A stretch of DNA of 64,000 nucleotides from Streptomyces dysideae. Its GTDB lineage: Bacteria > Actinomycetota > Actinomycetes > Streptomycetales > Streptomycetaceae. Below the pieces are notes generated by a model. That model saw only the letters and a list, made by a program, of their open reading frames with translations, was not told where the DNA came from and ran no database searches. The translations under genes were made by a program, and so were the position numbers. The DNA lies in NCBI RefSeq assembly GCF_001514305.1, contig NZ_KQ949081.1:247142-311141 (forward strand). The letters are read 5' to 3'. Shown piece after piece: positions 46,901 through 54,824 of this stretch; position 1 is the stretch's first letter; each line of letters begins with the position of its first letter.

Positions 46901-48340
46901 CTACATCCTGCTCAGGGACGCTGCTGCGAACAGGACGTCCCTGATCGCCTCGCGGTCTCCTACCTGACCCGCTGCTGCCTCCGTCGGCGACACGTGGCCG
47001 GCTGCCAGGCGGCCGAACTCCGCGCCGTCCAAGGCCACGTGGGCCACCTCGAAGTCCGCCGAGCCGAGCGCCGCGGGGGAGTCCAGGGGGATCAGCCACT
47101 CGCCGCCGCCCAGGCCCTCGATCTCCAGGCGGAGGCTGCGGCCGGGGCTGCCCGCGGGGACCAGGTGGCGGCCGGGGCCCGGGGAGGCCAGGCCGGTGCG
47201 GCGGCGTACCGCCAGTGCGGTGGGGAGCATGCGGGCCGCCAGGTCGATCATGTCGTGCAGGTGGTGTGGGGACGGCGGGGTGTACGGGTAGTCCACCGCC
47301 TCGGCGATGTCCTCCGCGTGCACCCAGCACTCGAACGCCCGGTCCAGCATCGCGTCGTGCAGCGGCAGCTCGAAGTCGCCGTACGAGATCGCCAGTCTGC
47401 CCGCCGTGCCACCGGTGAACGACACCGTGCGCACCAGGTCGTGGCTCTGTTCCCGCCAGGGTGCGCGGACGGAGCGGGTGGGCGGGAAGTGCGAGGTGCG
47501 CCAGTACGCCTCCGTGCGCGCGGCCGGTGTCGGGCGGTCCGCGGTCACGTCGCCCATCGGGTCGTCCAGGCCCAGCCCGATGCCGACCAGCCCGTCGACC
47601 ATGAGCAGGTGTGCGATCACCCCGGCGACGGTCGTACGGCGGCTCGTCTCCTTGTCGGCCTCGAACCACTTCAGCCGCACGGGCGCGTGCCACTCGGCGT
47701 CCCCGAAGTCCTGCAGCAGGGCGTCGAGGCGCGCGGTCTCGGCGTCGTACGGCGCCGCCCAGCCGGGCACCGGGATACGCGGCGGGCGCCGCTCCAGGCA
47801 GCCCTCCAGGACGCGGGTGCGCAGGGCCGGGTCCAGGTCGAGGCTCTCGGGCTGGTGCAGCAGGCCGACCGCCTCGCGCAGCCGCAGTGCCTCGTCGGCG
47901 CAGGCGCCGCAGTCGCCGAGGTGCTCCTCGACGGCGGCCGTCTCCTCCGGCGAGCAGGCGGCCAGCGCCCACGCGCCGAGCAGCGCCTTCAGGACGCGGT
48001 GTTCGAGGACGAGCGGTGCCGGGCGGGGGGCCGGGTCGCCGAGGTCCGCCGGCGTGGGCAGGGGGCGGCCGCCGTCCTCGACGGAGGCGCGGGGAAGCGG
48101 TATGAGGGGCGGGCGGTCCGGGTCGGGGGACGGGGTGGTGGGCGGGGTGCCGTCGCCGGGTCCGCCCGGGCCGTCGTCGGCGGTCTTGTCGTCCTTGCCC
48201 TCGCCGGGGCCGTCATACGGCTCCTGGCCGTCGTGCTCCTTCTCCTCGTACTCCTTCTCCTCGTGCTGCCTCTCCTCGTAATCCTTCTCGCCGTCCGTCT
48301 CATGCTCGTCGTACGCCTCGAGCCGGCCCGCCTCGTTCAC
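46901..48340 (-). CDS. Zinc anti-sigma factor fused to an MDMPI-like domain
   Basis: 479-residue protein. An extremely charged Glu/Lys/Asp/Gly-rich N-terminus (about 8-65) precedes an anti-sigma zinc domain with HLGDCGAC (H-x3-C-x2-C) near residue 150. This is followed by a mycothiol-dependent maleylpyruvate isomerase-like (DinB fold) domain with VIAHLLMVDGLV and ECWVHAEDIAEAV. The GTG start overlaps the sigma gene stop by four bases, so it most likely binds and inhibits that sigma factor. The fusion could make inhibition depend on thiol state; this is inferred. Confidence 0.85.
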   Translation of the reverse strand: MNEAGRLEAYDEHETDGEKDYEERQHEEKEYEEKEHDGQEPYDGPGEGKDDKTADDGPGGPGDGTPPTTPSPDPDRPPLIPLPRASVEDGGRPLPTPADLGDPAPRPAPLVLEHRVLKALLGAWALAACSPEETAAVEEHLGDCGACADEALRLREAVGLLHQPESLDLDPALRTRVLEGCLERRPPRIPVPGWAAPYDAETARLDALLQDFGDAEWHAPVRLKWFEADKETSRRTTVAGVIAHLLMVDGLVGIGLGLDDPMGDVTADRPTPAARTEAYWRTSHFPPTRSVRAPWREQSHDLVRTVSFTGGTAGRLAISYGDFELPLHDAMLDRAFECWVHAEDIAEAVDYPYTPPSPHHLHDMIDLAARMLPTALAVRRRTGLASPGPGRHLVPAGSPGRSLRLEIEGLGGGEWLIPLDSPAALGSADFEVAHVALDGAEFGRLAAGHVSPTEAAAGQVGDREAIRDVLFAAASLSRM

Positions 48341-48924
48341 ACCGCACCCCCGTATCCCGGTGGTGCTCCCGGGGCGGCGGCTCCGGCGTCGTGGGCCGTG
48401 GAGAGCAGCTGGAGGCCCAGGCGGAGGCGGCGGCGGGCCTCGTCCTCGGTGACGCCGAGGTCGACGGCGGTCTGGCGGTAGTCGCGGCGCTGGAAGTAGG
48501 CCAGCTCCAGGGCGGCACGCAGCGGGACGGGCATGGACTGGACGATGTAGTCGGCGCGGGCGGCGACCGAGGCGTGCCGCACCCTGCGCTCCAGTTCCTC
48601 GGTGGTGCCGCGGCCGGCCTGGGCGAGGGCGGCGGTCTCGGTGGCGCGCAGGCGCTGCACGGCGAGCCGGTGGGTCAGGGTGGCGACCCAGGAGCGCAGG
48701 GGGCCCTGTTTGGGGTCGTAGGCGTCGGGGTGCTCCCAGACGTGGGCGAAGACGTCGCGGGTGATGCCGTCGGCGGCGCGTTCGTCGCCCAGGACGGTGT
48801 GGGCGAGGCCGTGCACGAGCGAGGCGAAGCGGTCGTAGAGCTCGCCGAGGGCGGCCGCCTCACCGCGTGCCAGCCGCTGCTGCATCCTGCGGTCCCAGCG
48901 GGGCGGTGCGTCCTTCTTCGCCAT
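48337..48924 (-). CDS. ECF-type RNA polymerase sigma factor
   Basis: 195-residue sigma-70 family protein with region 2 (ALGELYDRFASLVHGLAHTV and DVFAHVWEHPDAYDPKQG) and region 4 (LRAALELAYFQRRDYRQTA). It is transcribed first in a two-gene operon with its probable zinc anti-sigma factor. ATG 48924. The upstream gap (48925-49267) is shared with a STAS-domain gene and contains GATCGAA boxes. The regulon is unknown. Confidence 0.9.
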   Translation of the reverse strand: MAKKDAPPRWDRRMQQRLARGEAAALGELYDRFASLVHGLAHTVLGDERAADGITRDVFAHVWEHPDAYDPKQGPLRSWVATLTHRLAVQRLRATETAALAQAGRGTTEELERRVRHASVAARADYIVQSMPVPLRAALELAYFQRRDYRQTAVDLGVTEDEARRRLRLGLQLLSTAHDAGAAAPGAPPGYGGAV

Positions 48925-49267
48925 GCGGCCCCCTTGCCGTGCCTGTTGCCCGAGCCAAGCGTGCGCTCACCGTCTCCTCGAATGTAGTCGGCACCTCGGA
49001 CCGCGCACGCCCCTTTGTGCCAATGCGCGCCCCTGGCGGGCGGCAGGTGGTAGTGGACCTTGACGCCCCTCGCGCACACGTCCGTCGCGGCGCCTACCCG
49101 CGCACCGTTCGATCAGACCTGATCGAACAGGATCGAATCCGATGGAAACAAGCCTCTTTCGATCGGTTTCCGTTTCTGGGGCGGTGTTTCAGGGCACAGC
49201 CGCTGGGCAGCCGCGCTGCAAGGAAGCGAAGGGCTGGCTTCCATTTGCGTTCCGGCGAGCGAAGGGC
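48925..49267. other. Divergent promoter gap, sigma and STAS genes
   Basis: Low-GC for this genome near 49100-49230. It holds four GATCGAA/TTCGATC boxes, two of them forming an exact 9-bp inverted repeat. An in-frame extension of the STAS gene to ATG 49142 uses non-Streptomyces codons and is not supported. Confidence 0.6.
49107..49164. promoter_or_regulatory. GATCGAA operator array
   Basis: GTTCGATCA-gacc-TGATCGAAC at 49107-49128 is a perfect dyad. Further GATCGAA at 49131-49137 and TTCGATC at 49158-49164 give four boxes in 58 bp. Confidence 0.65.
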
Positions 49268-49648
49268 ATGGTGGTGGCGTTCAACGTGACCGGCGGCGAG
49301 CACGGCGACTGGGCCGTGCTCCAAGTGTCGGGCGAACTGGACCTGGTGACATCGCCGGCGCTGCGTCAGCGCATCCACGACGCGGTGGCCGAGGGCCGCC
49401 ACAGTCTCGTCCTCGACCTCTCCGAGGTCTATTTCTGCGACTCCAGCGGCGTCGGCGTCCTCATAGCCGCCCGCCGCCTCATCCGCTCCTGCCGGGGCCG
49501 GCTCCACCTGATCCTCCCGGCCCACGGCGCGGCCGACGGCTCCCACGTCAACCGCGTACTGGGCGCGCTGGGCGTGCGCCGGCTGTTCGAGGTCTACCCG
49601 GACATCGCGGCGGCCGTGGACGAGGAGGCCCGGCCCCTGTCGGCCTGA
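49268..49648 (+). CDS. STAS-domain anti-sigma factor antagonist
   Basis: 126-residue STAS protein of the SpoIIAA/RsbV/BldG kind, which releases a sigma factor when its conserved Ser is unphosphorylated. It contains VSGELDLVTSPALRQRI and the phosphoacceptor region YFCDSSGVGVL (about residues 56-66). ATG 49268 is chosen; GTG 49271 or 49274 would place the GAAGGG ribosome site at better spacing. The 3' end overlaps the convergent gene by 55 bases. The sigma partner is not identified. Confidence 0.86.
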   Translation: MVVAFNVTGGEHGDWAVLQVSGELDLVTSPALRQRIHDAVAEGRHSLVLDLSEVYFCDSSGVGVLIAARRLIRSCRGRLHLILPAHGAADGSHVNRVLGALGVRRLFEVYPDIAAAVDEEARPLSA

Positions 49649-50130
49649 ACGGGCGTCACGGGCCCCCCGACGTCCCGCTTCGCGGCCGCGACGAACGCGT
49701 CGATGAGGTCCTTCGTCGCGCACCGCCGGTCGGCGAACTCCTGGACGTCCGTCGTGTGGTGCATCTCCAGCACCTGGTCGAACGCCTCCTTCGCCTGCCG
49801 TACGACCAGGTCGTCGGCGGTCAGCATCAGTACCCGGAACAGCGCTTCCTGGGCCTCGGAGCGCAGGTCGTAGGAGCGGTAGCGCGCCTCCTTGGCCTCC
49901 TCGGCGGGGCGGTTCTCCGTGACGCAGTACCAGCGGCTGACCAGCACGCGCCGCAGGCTCACCAGCAGTCCCGCGTACGAGCAGTACGCGTCGAGGCGCT
50001 CCTGCCTGAGCCGTTCCCGCCGCGCCGACGTCTCCGTCCGTTCCAGCGACCGCCGCTGGAACATGTGCGTGATCCCCGCACCGAGCAGCGTCCCGACCAC
50101 CGCTATGACACTTGCCGCCACCGTCTCCAT
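49594..50130 (-). CDS. Small membrane-anchored helical protein
   Basis: 178-residue protein with an N-terminal hydrophobic segment (VAASVIAVVGTLLGAGITHM) followed by a long charged helical, probably coiled-coil region (RRSLERTETSARRERLRQER). No known catalytic motif. ATG 50130 is likely. It is convergent with and overlaps the STAS gene end, and is divergent from the EF-hand gene. Function unknown. Confidence 0.72.
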   Translation of the reverse strand: METVAASVIAVVGTLLGAGITHMFQRRSLERTETSARRERLRQERLDAYCSYAGLLVSLRRVLVSRWYCVTENRPAEEAKEARYRSYDLRSEAQEALFRVLMLTADDLVVRQAKEAFDQVLEMHHTTDVQEFADRRCATKDLIDAFVAAAKRDVGGPVTPVQADRGRASSSTAAAMSG

Positions 50131-50289
50131 ACGGACAGTTGACCGTACGTCCACTCCCTGCCACACCGTTGTCCCGAAATTCCCCCGGTCTTGGCACAAC
50201 CGCCGCTTTCCCGCGCCCGGAAGGGCCTCCGCGTCGTACGCTCCGTGCCAGATACAGCCCCACGTGACGTAAAGGCGGCACGAAGAGAC

Positions 50290-50802
50290 ATGGTCAGCAG
50301 CGAGTACGAGCGCAGGATCGCCGCCCGGTTCGCCACCTTCGACCAGGACGGCAACGGCTACATCGACCGGGAGGACTTCAGCGTGGCGGCCAAGGCGCTG
50401 CTCGCGGAGTTCGGTACGGCGGCCCGCTCCGACAAGGGCCAGGCGTTGTACCTCGGTGCCGAGGCGTTCTGGCAGGGCATGGCCGGGATTGCGGACCGGG
50501 ACGGTGATCAGCGCATCACCCGGGACGAGTTCGTGAACGGCGCGGTCAAGCGCCTGCGCGACAACCCGGACCGGTTCGCCGAGATCGCCCGCCCCTTCCT
50601 GCACGCCGCCCTCGCCGTGGCCAACCCGGACGGCGACGGTGCGGCCAGCGTCACGGACACCGCGCGCGTGCTCCGGATCCTGGGCGTGAGTGAGGACCTG
50701 GCGCTGACGGCCGCCGCCGCGCTCGACGGTGACGGCGACGGCAGGGTGGGCGAGGGCGAGATCGTGACGGCGTTCGCGCGCTACTTCACCGTGCCTGAGT
50801 GA
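50290..50802 (+). CDS. EF-hand calcium-binding protein
   Basis: 170-residue cytoplasmic protein of the calerythrin/CabD type. Canonical loops at residues 18-29 (DQDGNGYIDRED), 69-80 (DRDGDQRITRDE) and near 150 (DGDGDGRVGEGE) should bind Ca2+; a third loop near 113 (NPDGDGAASVTD) lacks the last acidic ligand at the usual place. ATG 50290. Its last six codons are tandemly duplicated downstream. It may buffer or sense calcium. Confidence 0.92.
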   Translation: MVSSEYERRIAARFATFDQDGNGYIDREDFSVAAKALLAEFGTAARSDKGQALYLGAEAFWQGMAGIADRDGDQRITRDEFVNGAVKRLRDNPDRFAEIARPFLHAALAVANPDGDGAASVTDTARVLRILGVSEDLALTAAAALDGDGDGRVGEGEIVTAFARYFTVPE

Positions 50803-52316
50803 TTCACCGTGCCCGACTGACCTGAGAAGCGCTCCCTGAGCTTGTACTTCAGTACCTTCCGCAGCGTCTCGTTGCGCGGAAGGGCGTCCACCACCTCCAG
50901 CCGCTCCGGCAGCTTGTGCGTCGACAGCCCTTCCGCGCGCAGATACGCCGTCACCGCCCCGAGCGACAACGGCTCGGCCCCCTCCGGCTGTTCGACCACG
51001 GCGCACACCAGCTCCCCGCGCCCGGCGTCCGGCAGCCCGATCACCGCCACGTCCCCGACGCCCGGATGCCGGTGCAGCAGGTCCTCGATCTCCTTCGCCG
51101 AGACGTTCTCGCCCTTGCGGATGATCACGTCCTTCAGCCGCCCGGTGAGGACGAGGTGCCCGCTGTCGGTGAGCCGCCCGAGGTCACCGGTGCGCAGGAA
51201 CCCCTCCGCGTCGAAGGCCTCCGCCGTCTGCGCCGGATCCAGATAACCCCGGCACACCGCCTCCCCGCGCAACCGCACCTCCCCGCCGACGATCCGTATC
51301 TCCATCCCCTCCGGGGGCCGCCCCTCCGTCGTCGCCAGGTTCTCCACGGTGTCGTCCGGCGCTCCCATCGTGATCATCGGCACCTCGGTCATGCCGTACC
51401 CGTGGGTGAGCTGCACACCCATCTCCCGTACGACGGCGTGGTACACCTCCGGCGGCTTGGGTGCCCCGCCGCCCGCGAGCAGCCGTAGCGAAGGGATGAC
51501 CTTCTGGTCCGGCTGCTTGCGCTGCTCGGTGAGGAACATGGAGTAGAACGCCGTCGAGCCGCCGGCCATCGTCACGCCGTGCCTGCGGTACCCCTCCAGC
51601 GCGTCCGGCAGCGCGAACTGCTCGAACATCACCGCCGGGAAGCCGTACAGCAGCAGCATCACCATGTAGTCCGGGCCGCCGATATGGGCGTACGGGAAGG
51701 CGATCGAACCGACGTCGGCCGACGTCGGGCGCAGTGCGTGCGCCAGGCACGAGCCGCCCGCGAGCAGGGAGCGGTCCGTGTGCAGGACGCCCTTGGGGTC
51801 GGAGGTGGTCCCCGAGGTCCAGTAGATCCAGCGGACGGCCGTGCCGTCGGAGGGTGGCGCGGGGAGTGCGGACGGGTCGCCGTCGGGGAGTTCGTCGTAG
51901 GCCTCGAAGACGCCCTTGGCGCCCAGCCGCCGTGCCATCGCCGTGTGGTCGAAGCCGCGCCACTCGCCGGGTACGGCGAAGTACTCGGCCTTCGACTCCC
52001 GCAGCGCGAACCCGACCTCGCGGTCCCGGTAGAAGGGGATGACGGGGGACTGCACGGCTCCCAGGCGGGCCAGCGCGAAGGACAGCACCGCCGTCTCGAT
52101 ACGGGTGGGCAGCTGCCAGGCGACGACCGTGCCGGGGCGTACGCCCATGCCGTACAGGCCGGCCGCCACCCGCTCGGCACGGTCGCGGAGCTCGCCGAAG
52201 GTGAGGGTGCGGTCGCCTTGGAGGAGGACCGGGCGGTCGGGGGTGCGGCCGGCGCGGTCGGCGGCCAGGTCCCAGAGGGTGCGGGAGGAGCTCAGGGCGT
52301 ACGCGGTGTCGTTCAT
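50781..52316 (-). CDS. Acyl-CoA synthetase (AMP-binding, cyclohexanecarboxylate-CoA ligase type)
   Basis: 511-residue adenylate-forming ligase that activates a carboxylic acid to its CoA ester. Motifs are YWTSGTTSDPKGVLHTDRSL (about 168), HGYGMTEVPM, TGDLGRLTDSGHL and a C-terminal PRNETLRKVLKYKL with the catalytic lysine. The ATG faces an operator-like CTGACGG site. The 3' end overlaps the EF-hand gene by 22 bases and its last residues come from the 18-bp duplication. It probably feeds the catabolic genes on the plus strand. Confidence 0.88.
   Translation of the reverse strand: MNDTAYALSSSRTLWDLAADRAGRTPDRPVLLQGDRTLTFGELRDRAERVAAGLYGMGVRPGTVVAWQLPTRIETAVLSFALARLGAVQSPVIPFYRDREVGFALRESKAEYFAVPGEWRGFDHTAMARRLGAKGVFEAYDELPDGDPSALPAPPSDGTAVRWIYWTSGTTSDPKGVLHTDRSLLAGGSCLAHALRPTSADVGSIAFPYAHIGGPDYMVMLLLYGFPAVMFEQFALPDALEGYRRHGVTMAGGSTAFYSMFLTEQRKQPDQKVIPSLRLLAGGGAPKPPEVYHAVVREMGVQLTHGYGMTEVPMITMGAPDDTVENLATTEGRPPEGMEIRIVGGEVRLRGEAVCRGYLDPAQTAEAFDAEGFLRTGDLGRLTDSGHLVLTGRLKDVIIRKGENVSAKEIEDLLHRHPGVGDVAVIGLPDAGRGELVCAVVEQPEGAEPLSLGAVTAYLRAEGLSTHKLPERLEVVDALPRNETLRKVLKYKLRERFSGQSGTVNHSGTVK
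50785..50820. repeat. 18-bp tandem duplication at the convergent gene ends
   Basis: TTCACCGTGCCTGAGTGA and TTCACCGTGCCCGACTGA (two mismatches). Each unit encodes FTVP(E/D) and a stop on the plus strand; read on the minus strand they provide the GTVNHSGTVK tail of the ligase. Confidence 0.85.
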
Positions 52317-52334
52317 GACAGCCCCCTGCGTCAG

Positions 52335-52353
52335 CTGACGGTCAGTCAGATCG
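52335..52353. promoter_or_regulatory. CTGACGG-type operator, site A
   Basis: CTGACGGTCAGTCAGATCG, 19 bp upstream of the CoA-ligase start, next to the small palindrome GTCAGCTGAC. It matches sites B-D. Confidence 0.6.
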
Positions 52354-52420
52354 TGGGCAGAGCGTAGGGCCCGGCGCCTTGTCGGTCCAGAGGCGCGGGA
52401 CTAGCCTGCCCGTAGCGCGC

Positions 52421-52443
52421 TATCTGACGGGTCATCAGATTCG
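52421..52443. promoter_or_regulatory. CTGACGG-type operator, site B
   Basis: CTGACGGGTCATCAGATTCG preceded by TAT, 42 bp upstream of the amidohydrolase start. It is a dyad with TCTGA/TCAGA arms. Confidence 0.7.
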
Positions 52444-52484
52444 TACGTGTCTCAGCATCTCCCGTATCTCCGGCGGAGGGACCC

Positions 52485-53678
52485 ATGGCCGAACTGCCCC
52501 GTATCATCAGCGTCGACGACCACGTGATCGAGCCCGCGCACCTCTTCGAGACCTGGCTGCCCGCCAGGTACCGGGACCACGGCCCCCAGCACCTGAGGGC
52601 CGGCATCGGCGAACTCGCCTACATCGGCGGCAAGTACAAGATCACGATGGATCCGGACGGCCCGCCCACCGACTGGTGGATCTACGAGGACCTGAAGTCC
52701 CCCTACCGGCGCATCATCGCGGCCGTCGGCTTCTCCCGGGACGAGATGACCCTCGAGGGCATCACCTACGACCAGATGCGGCGCGGGTGCTGGGACCCCA
52801 AGGCGCGGCTGGCCGACATGGACCTCAACCACGTCGAGGCCTCCCTGTGCTTCCCGACCTTCCCGCGGTTCTGCGGGCAGACCTTCGCCGAGGCGAAGGA
52901 CAAGGAGGTCGCGCTGGCCTGTGTGCGCGCCTACAACGACTGGATGGTGGAGGAGTGGTGCGGTGACAGCGGCGGCCGGCTGATCCCGCTGTGCCTGATC
53001 CCGCTGTGGGACGTCGAACTGGCGGTCGCGGAGATCCGGCGGAACGCCGCGCGGGGCGTGCGGGCGGTGACCTTCTCCGAGATCCCCACCTACCTCGGGC
53101 TGCCGTCGATCCACTCCGGCTACTGGGACCCGTTCTTCGCGGCCTGCGAGGAGACCGGGACCGTCGTCAACATGCACATCGGGTCCTCGTCCCAGATGCC
53201 GGCCGCCTCACCGGACGCCCCGCCCGCCGTCCAGGCCTCCCTCAGCTTCAACAACGCCATGGCCTCGATGATGGACTTCCTGTTCAGCGGCGTCCTGGTC
53301 AAGTTCCCCCGGCTCAAACTCGCCTACAGCGAAGGGCAGATGGGCTGGATCCCGTACGCCCTGGAGCGCGCCGACGACGTCTGGGAGGAGCACCGCGCGT
53401 GGGGTGGCGTGAAGGACCTGATCCCCGAGCCGCCCTCGACGTACTACTACCGGCAGATCTTCTGCTGCTTCTTCCGCGACAAGCACGGCATCGCGTCCCT
53501 GGACGTCATCGGCCGCGACAACGCCACCTTCGAGACCGACTACCCGCACGTCGACTCGACCTTCCCGCACACCAAGGAGGTCGCCCTCGACCATGTGAAG
53601 GGCCTCGACGACGAGACGGTCTACAAGCTGATGCGCGGGAACGCGATCCGCATGCTCGACCTGGACTTCGACAAGTAG
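52485..53678 (+). CDS. Amidohydrolase-family hydrolase (amidohydrolase 2 type)
   Basis: 397-residue TIM-barrel metal hydrolase or decarboxylase: SVDDHVIEPAHLFETWLP at the start, NHVEASLCFPTFPRFCG near 120, and the C-terminal ETDYPHVDSTFPHTKE typical of the family. The sequence resembles actinobacterial members in lipid or steroid catabolic clusters; the substrate is unknown. ATG 52485 follows GGAGGG. First of three plus-strand genes, followed by an acyl-CoA dehydrogenase pair after five bases. Confidence 0.87.
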   Translation: MAELPRIISVDDHVIEPAHLFETWLPARYRDHGPQHLRAGIGELAYIGGKYKITMDPDGPPTDWWIYEDLKSPYRRIIAAVGFSRDEMTLEGITYDQMRRGCWDPKARLADMDLNHVEASLCFPTFPRFCGQTFAEAKDKEVALACVRAYNDWMVEEWCGDSGGRLIPLCLIPLWDVELAVAEIRRNAARGVRAVTFSEIPTYLGLPSIHSGYWDPFFAACEETGTVVNMHIGSSSQMPAASPDAPPAVQASLSFNNAMASMMDFLFSGVLVKFPRLKLAYSEGQMGWIPYALERADDVWEEHRAWGGVKDLIPEPPSTYYYRQIFCCFFRDKHGIASLDVIGRDNATFETDYPHVDSTFPHTKEVALDHVKGLDDETVYKLMRGNAIRMLDLDFDK

Positions 53679-53683
53679 CCCCC

Positions 53684-54817
53684 ATGGACCTGTCGTACAC
53701 GGCCGAGGAGGCGGACTTCCGGGCGCGGCTGAGGGAGTGGCTGCGCAAGACGCTGCCGTCCCTTCCGCCGAAACCCTCCCCCGACGACTGGCCCGCGCGC
53801 CGCGCCTACGACCTCGGCTGGCAGCGGACGCTGTACGACGCCGGGTACGCCGACGTGCACTGGGACGCCTCCCCGACCATGCGGCTGATCTTCCTGGAGG
53901 AGACCGAGAAGGCGGGCGCGCCCTATGTGGGCGCCAACTTCGTGGGGCTGCTGCACGCCGGGCCGACCATCGCCGCCGAGGGGACGGACGGGCAGCGGGC
54001 GCGCTGGCTGCCGCCGATCCTGCGCGGCGACGAGGTGTGGTGCCAGGGCTTCAGCGAACCGGACGCCGGTTCCGACCTGGCGGCGCTGCGCACGCGCGCG
54101 TGGCGGGACGGCGACGACTACGTGGTGAACGGGTCCAAGATCTGGACCTCGCACGCCGAAGTCGCCGACTGGTGCGAGCTGTTGGTGCGGACGGATCCGG
54201 ACGCGCCGAAGCACCGGGGCATCACCTGGCTCGCCCTGCCCATGGACGCGCCGGGCATCACCGTACGGCCGCTCAGGACCCTCGCCGGGTCGGCCGAGTT
54301 CGCCGAGGTGTTCCTCGACGAGGTGCGGGTGCCGGTGGCCAACCGGGTGGGGGACGAGAACGACGGGTGGCGCGTGACGATGGTGACGCTGTCCTTCGAG
54401 CGCGGTACGGCCTTTGTCGGGGAGGTCGTCGCCTGCCGGCGCGTGCTGCGCGAACTCGCCGCCGAGGCACGGAAGAACGGGCGCTGGGACGATCCCGCAC
54501 TCCGGCGGTGGCTGGGGCGGCTGAACGCCGAGTTCCGGGCGCTGTGGCGGCTGACGCAGTGGAACGTGAGCGCGGCGGAGACCGGCGGGGGCGTACCCGG
54601 CGTCGCGGGTTCGGTTTTCAAACTGAGGTATTCGCATGCCCGTCAGGAGCTCTACGACGCCGCCGCCGACGTCCTCGGCCCCGAGGCCCTCGACCTCGAC
54701 CGGCCGTGGGTGCCCGACCGGCTGTCCTCGCTGTCGTACACCATCGCCGCCGGCACCTCGCAGATCCAGCGGAACATCGTGGCCGAGCGGATCCTCGGGC
54801 TGCCGAAGGGGCGGTGA
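53684..54817 (+). CDS. Acyl-CoA dehydrogenase, long subunit of a pair
   Basis: 377-residue FAD-dependent dehydrogenase: WCQGFSEPDAGSDLAALRTR (about 122-141), SKIWTSHAEVADWC and the C-terminal GTSQIQRNIVAERILGLP. ATG 53684 lies five bases after the amidohydrolase stop. It is followed after seven bases by a shorter dehydrogenase-like gene. In actinobacteria such adjacent pairs often form alpha2beta2 complexes (as for mycobacterial ChsE enzymes), which is likely here. Confidence 0.88.
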   Translation: MDLSYTAEEADFRARLREWLRKTLPSLPPKPSPDDWPARRAYDLGWQRTLYDAGYADVHWDASPTMRLIFLEETEKAGAPYVGANFVGLLHAGPTIAAEGTDGQRARWLPPILRGDEVWCQGFSEPDAGSDLAALRTRAWRDGDDYVVNGSKIWTSHAEVADWCELLVRTDPDAPKHRGITWLALPMDAPGITVRPLRTLAGSAEFAEVFLDEVRVPVANRVGDENDGWRVTMVTLSFERGTAFVGEVVACRRVLRELAAEARKNGRWDDPALRRWLGRLNAEFRALWRLTQWNVSAAETGGGVPGVAGSVFKLRYSHARQELYDAAADVLGPEALDLDRPWVPDRLSSLSYTIAAGTSQIQRNIVAERILGLPKGR

Positions 54818-54824
54818 GGTCGTC

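Noticed and set aside
49142..49267. N-terminal extension of the STAS protein from ATG 49142
   Set aside because: Third codon positions are A/T-rich and the segment overlaps the GATCGAA boxes.
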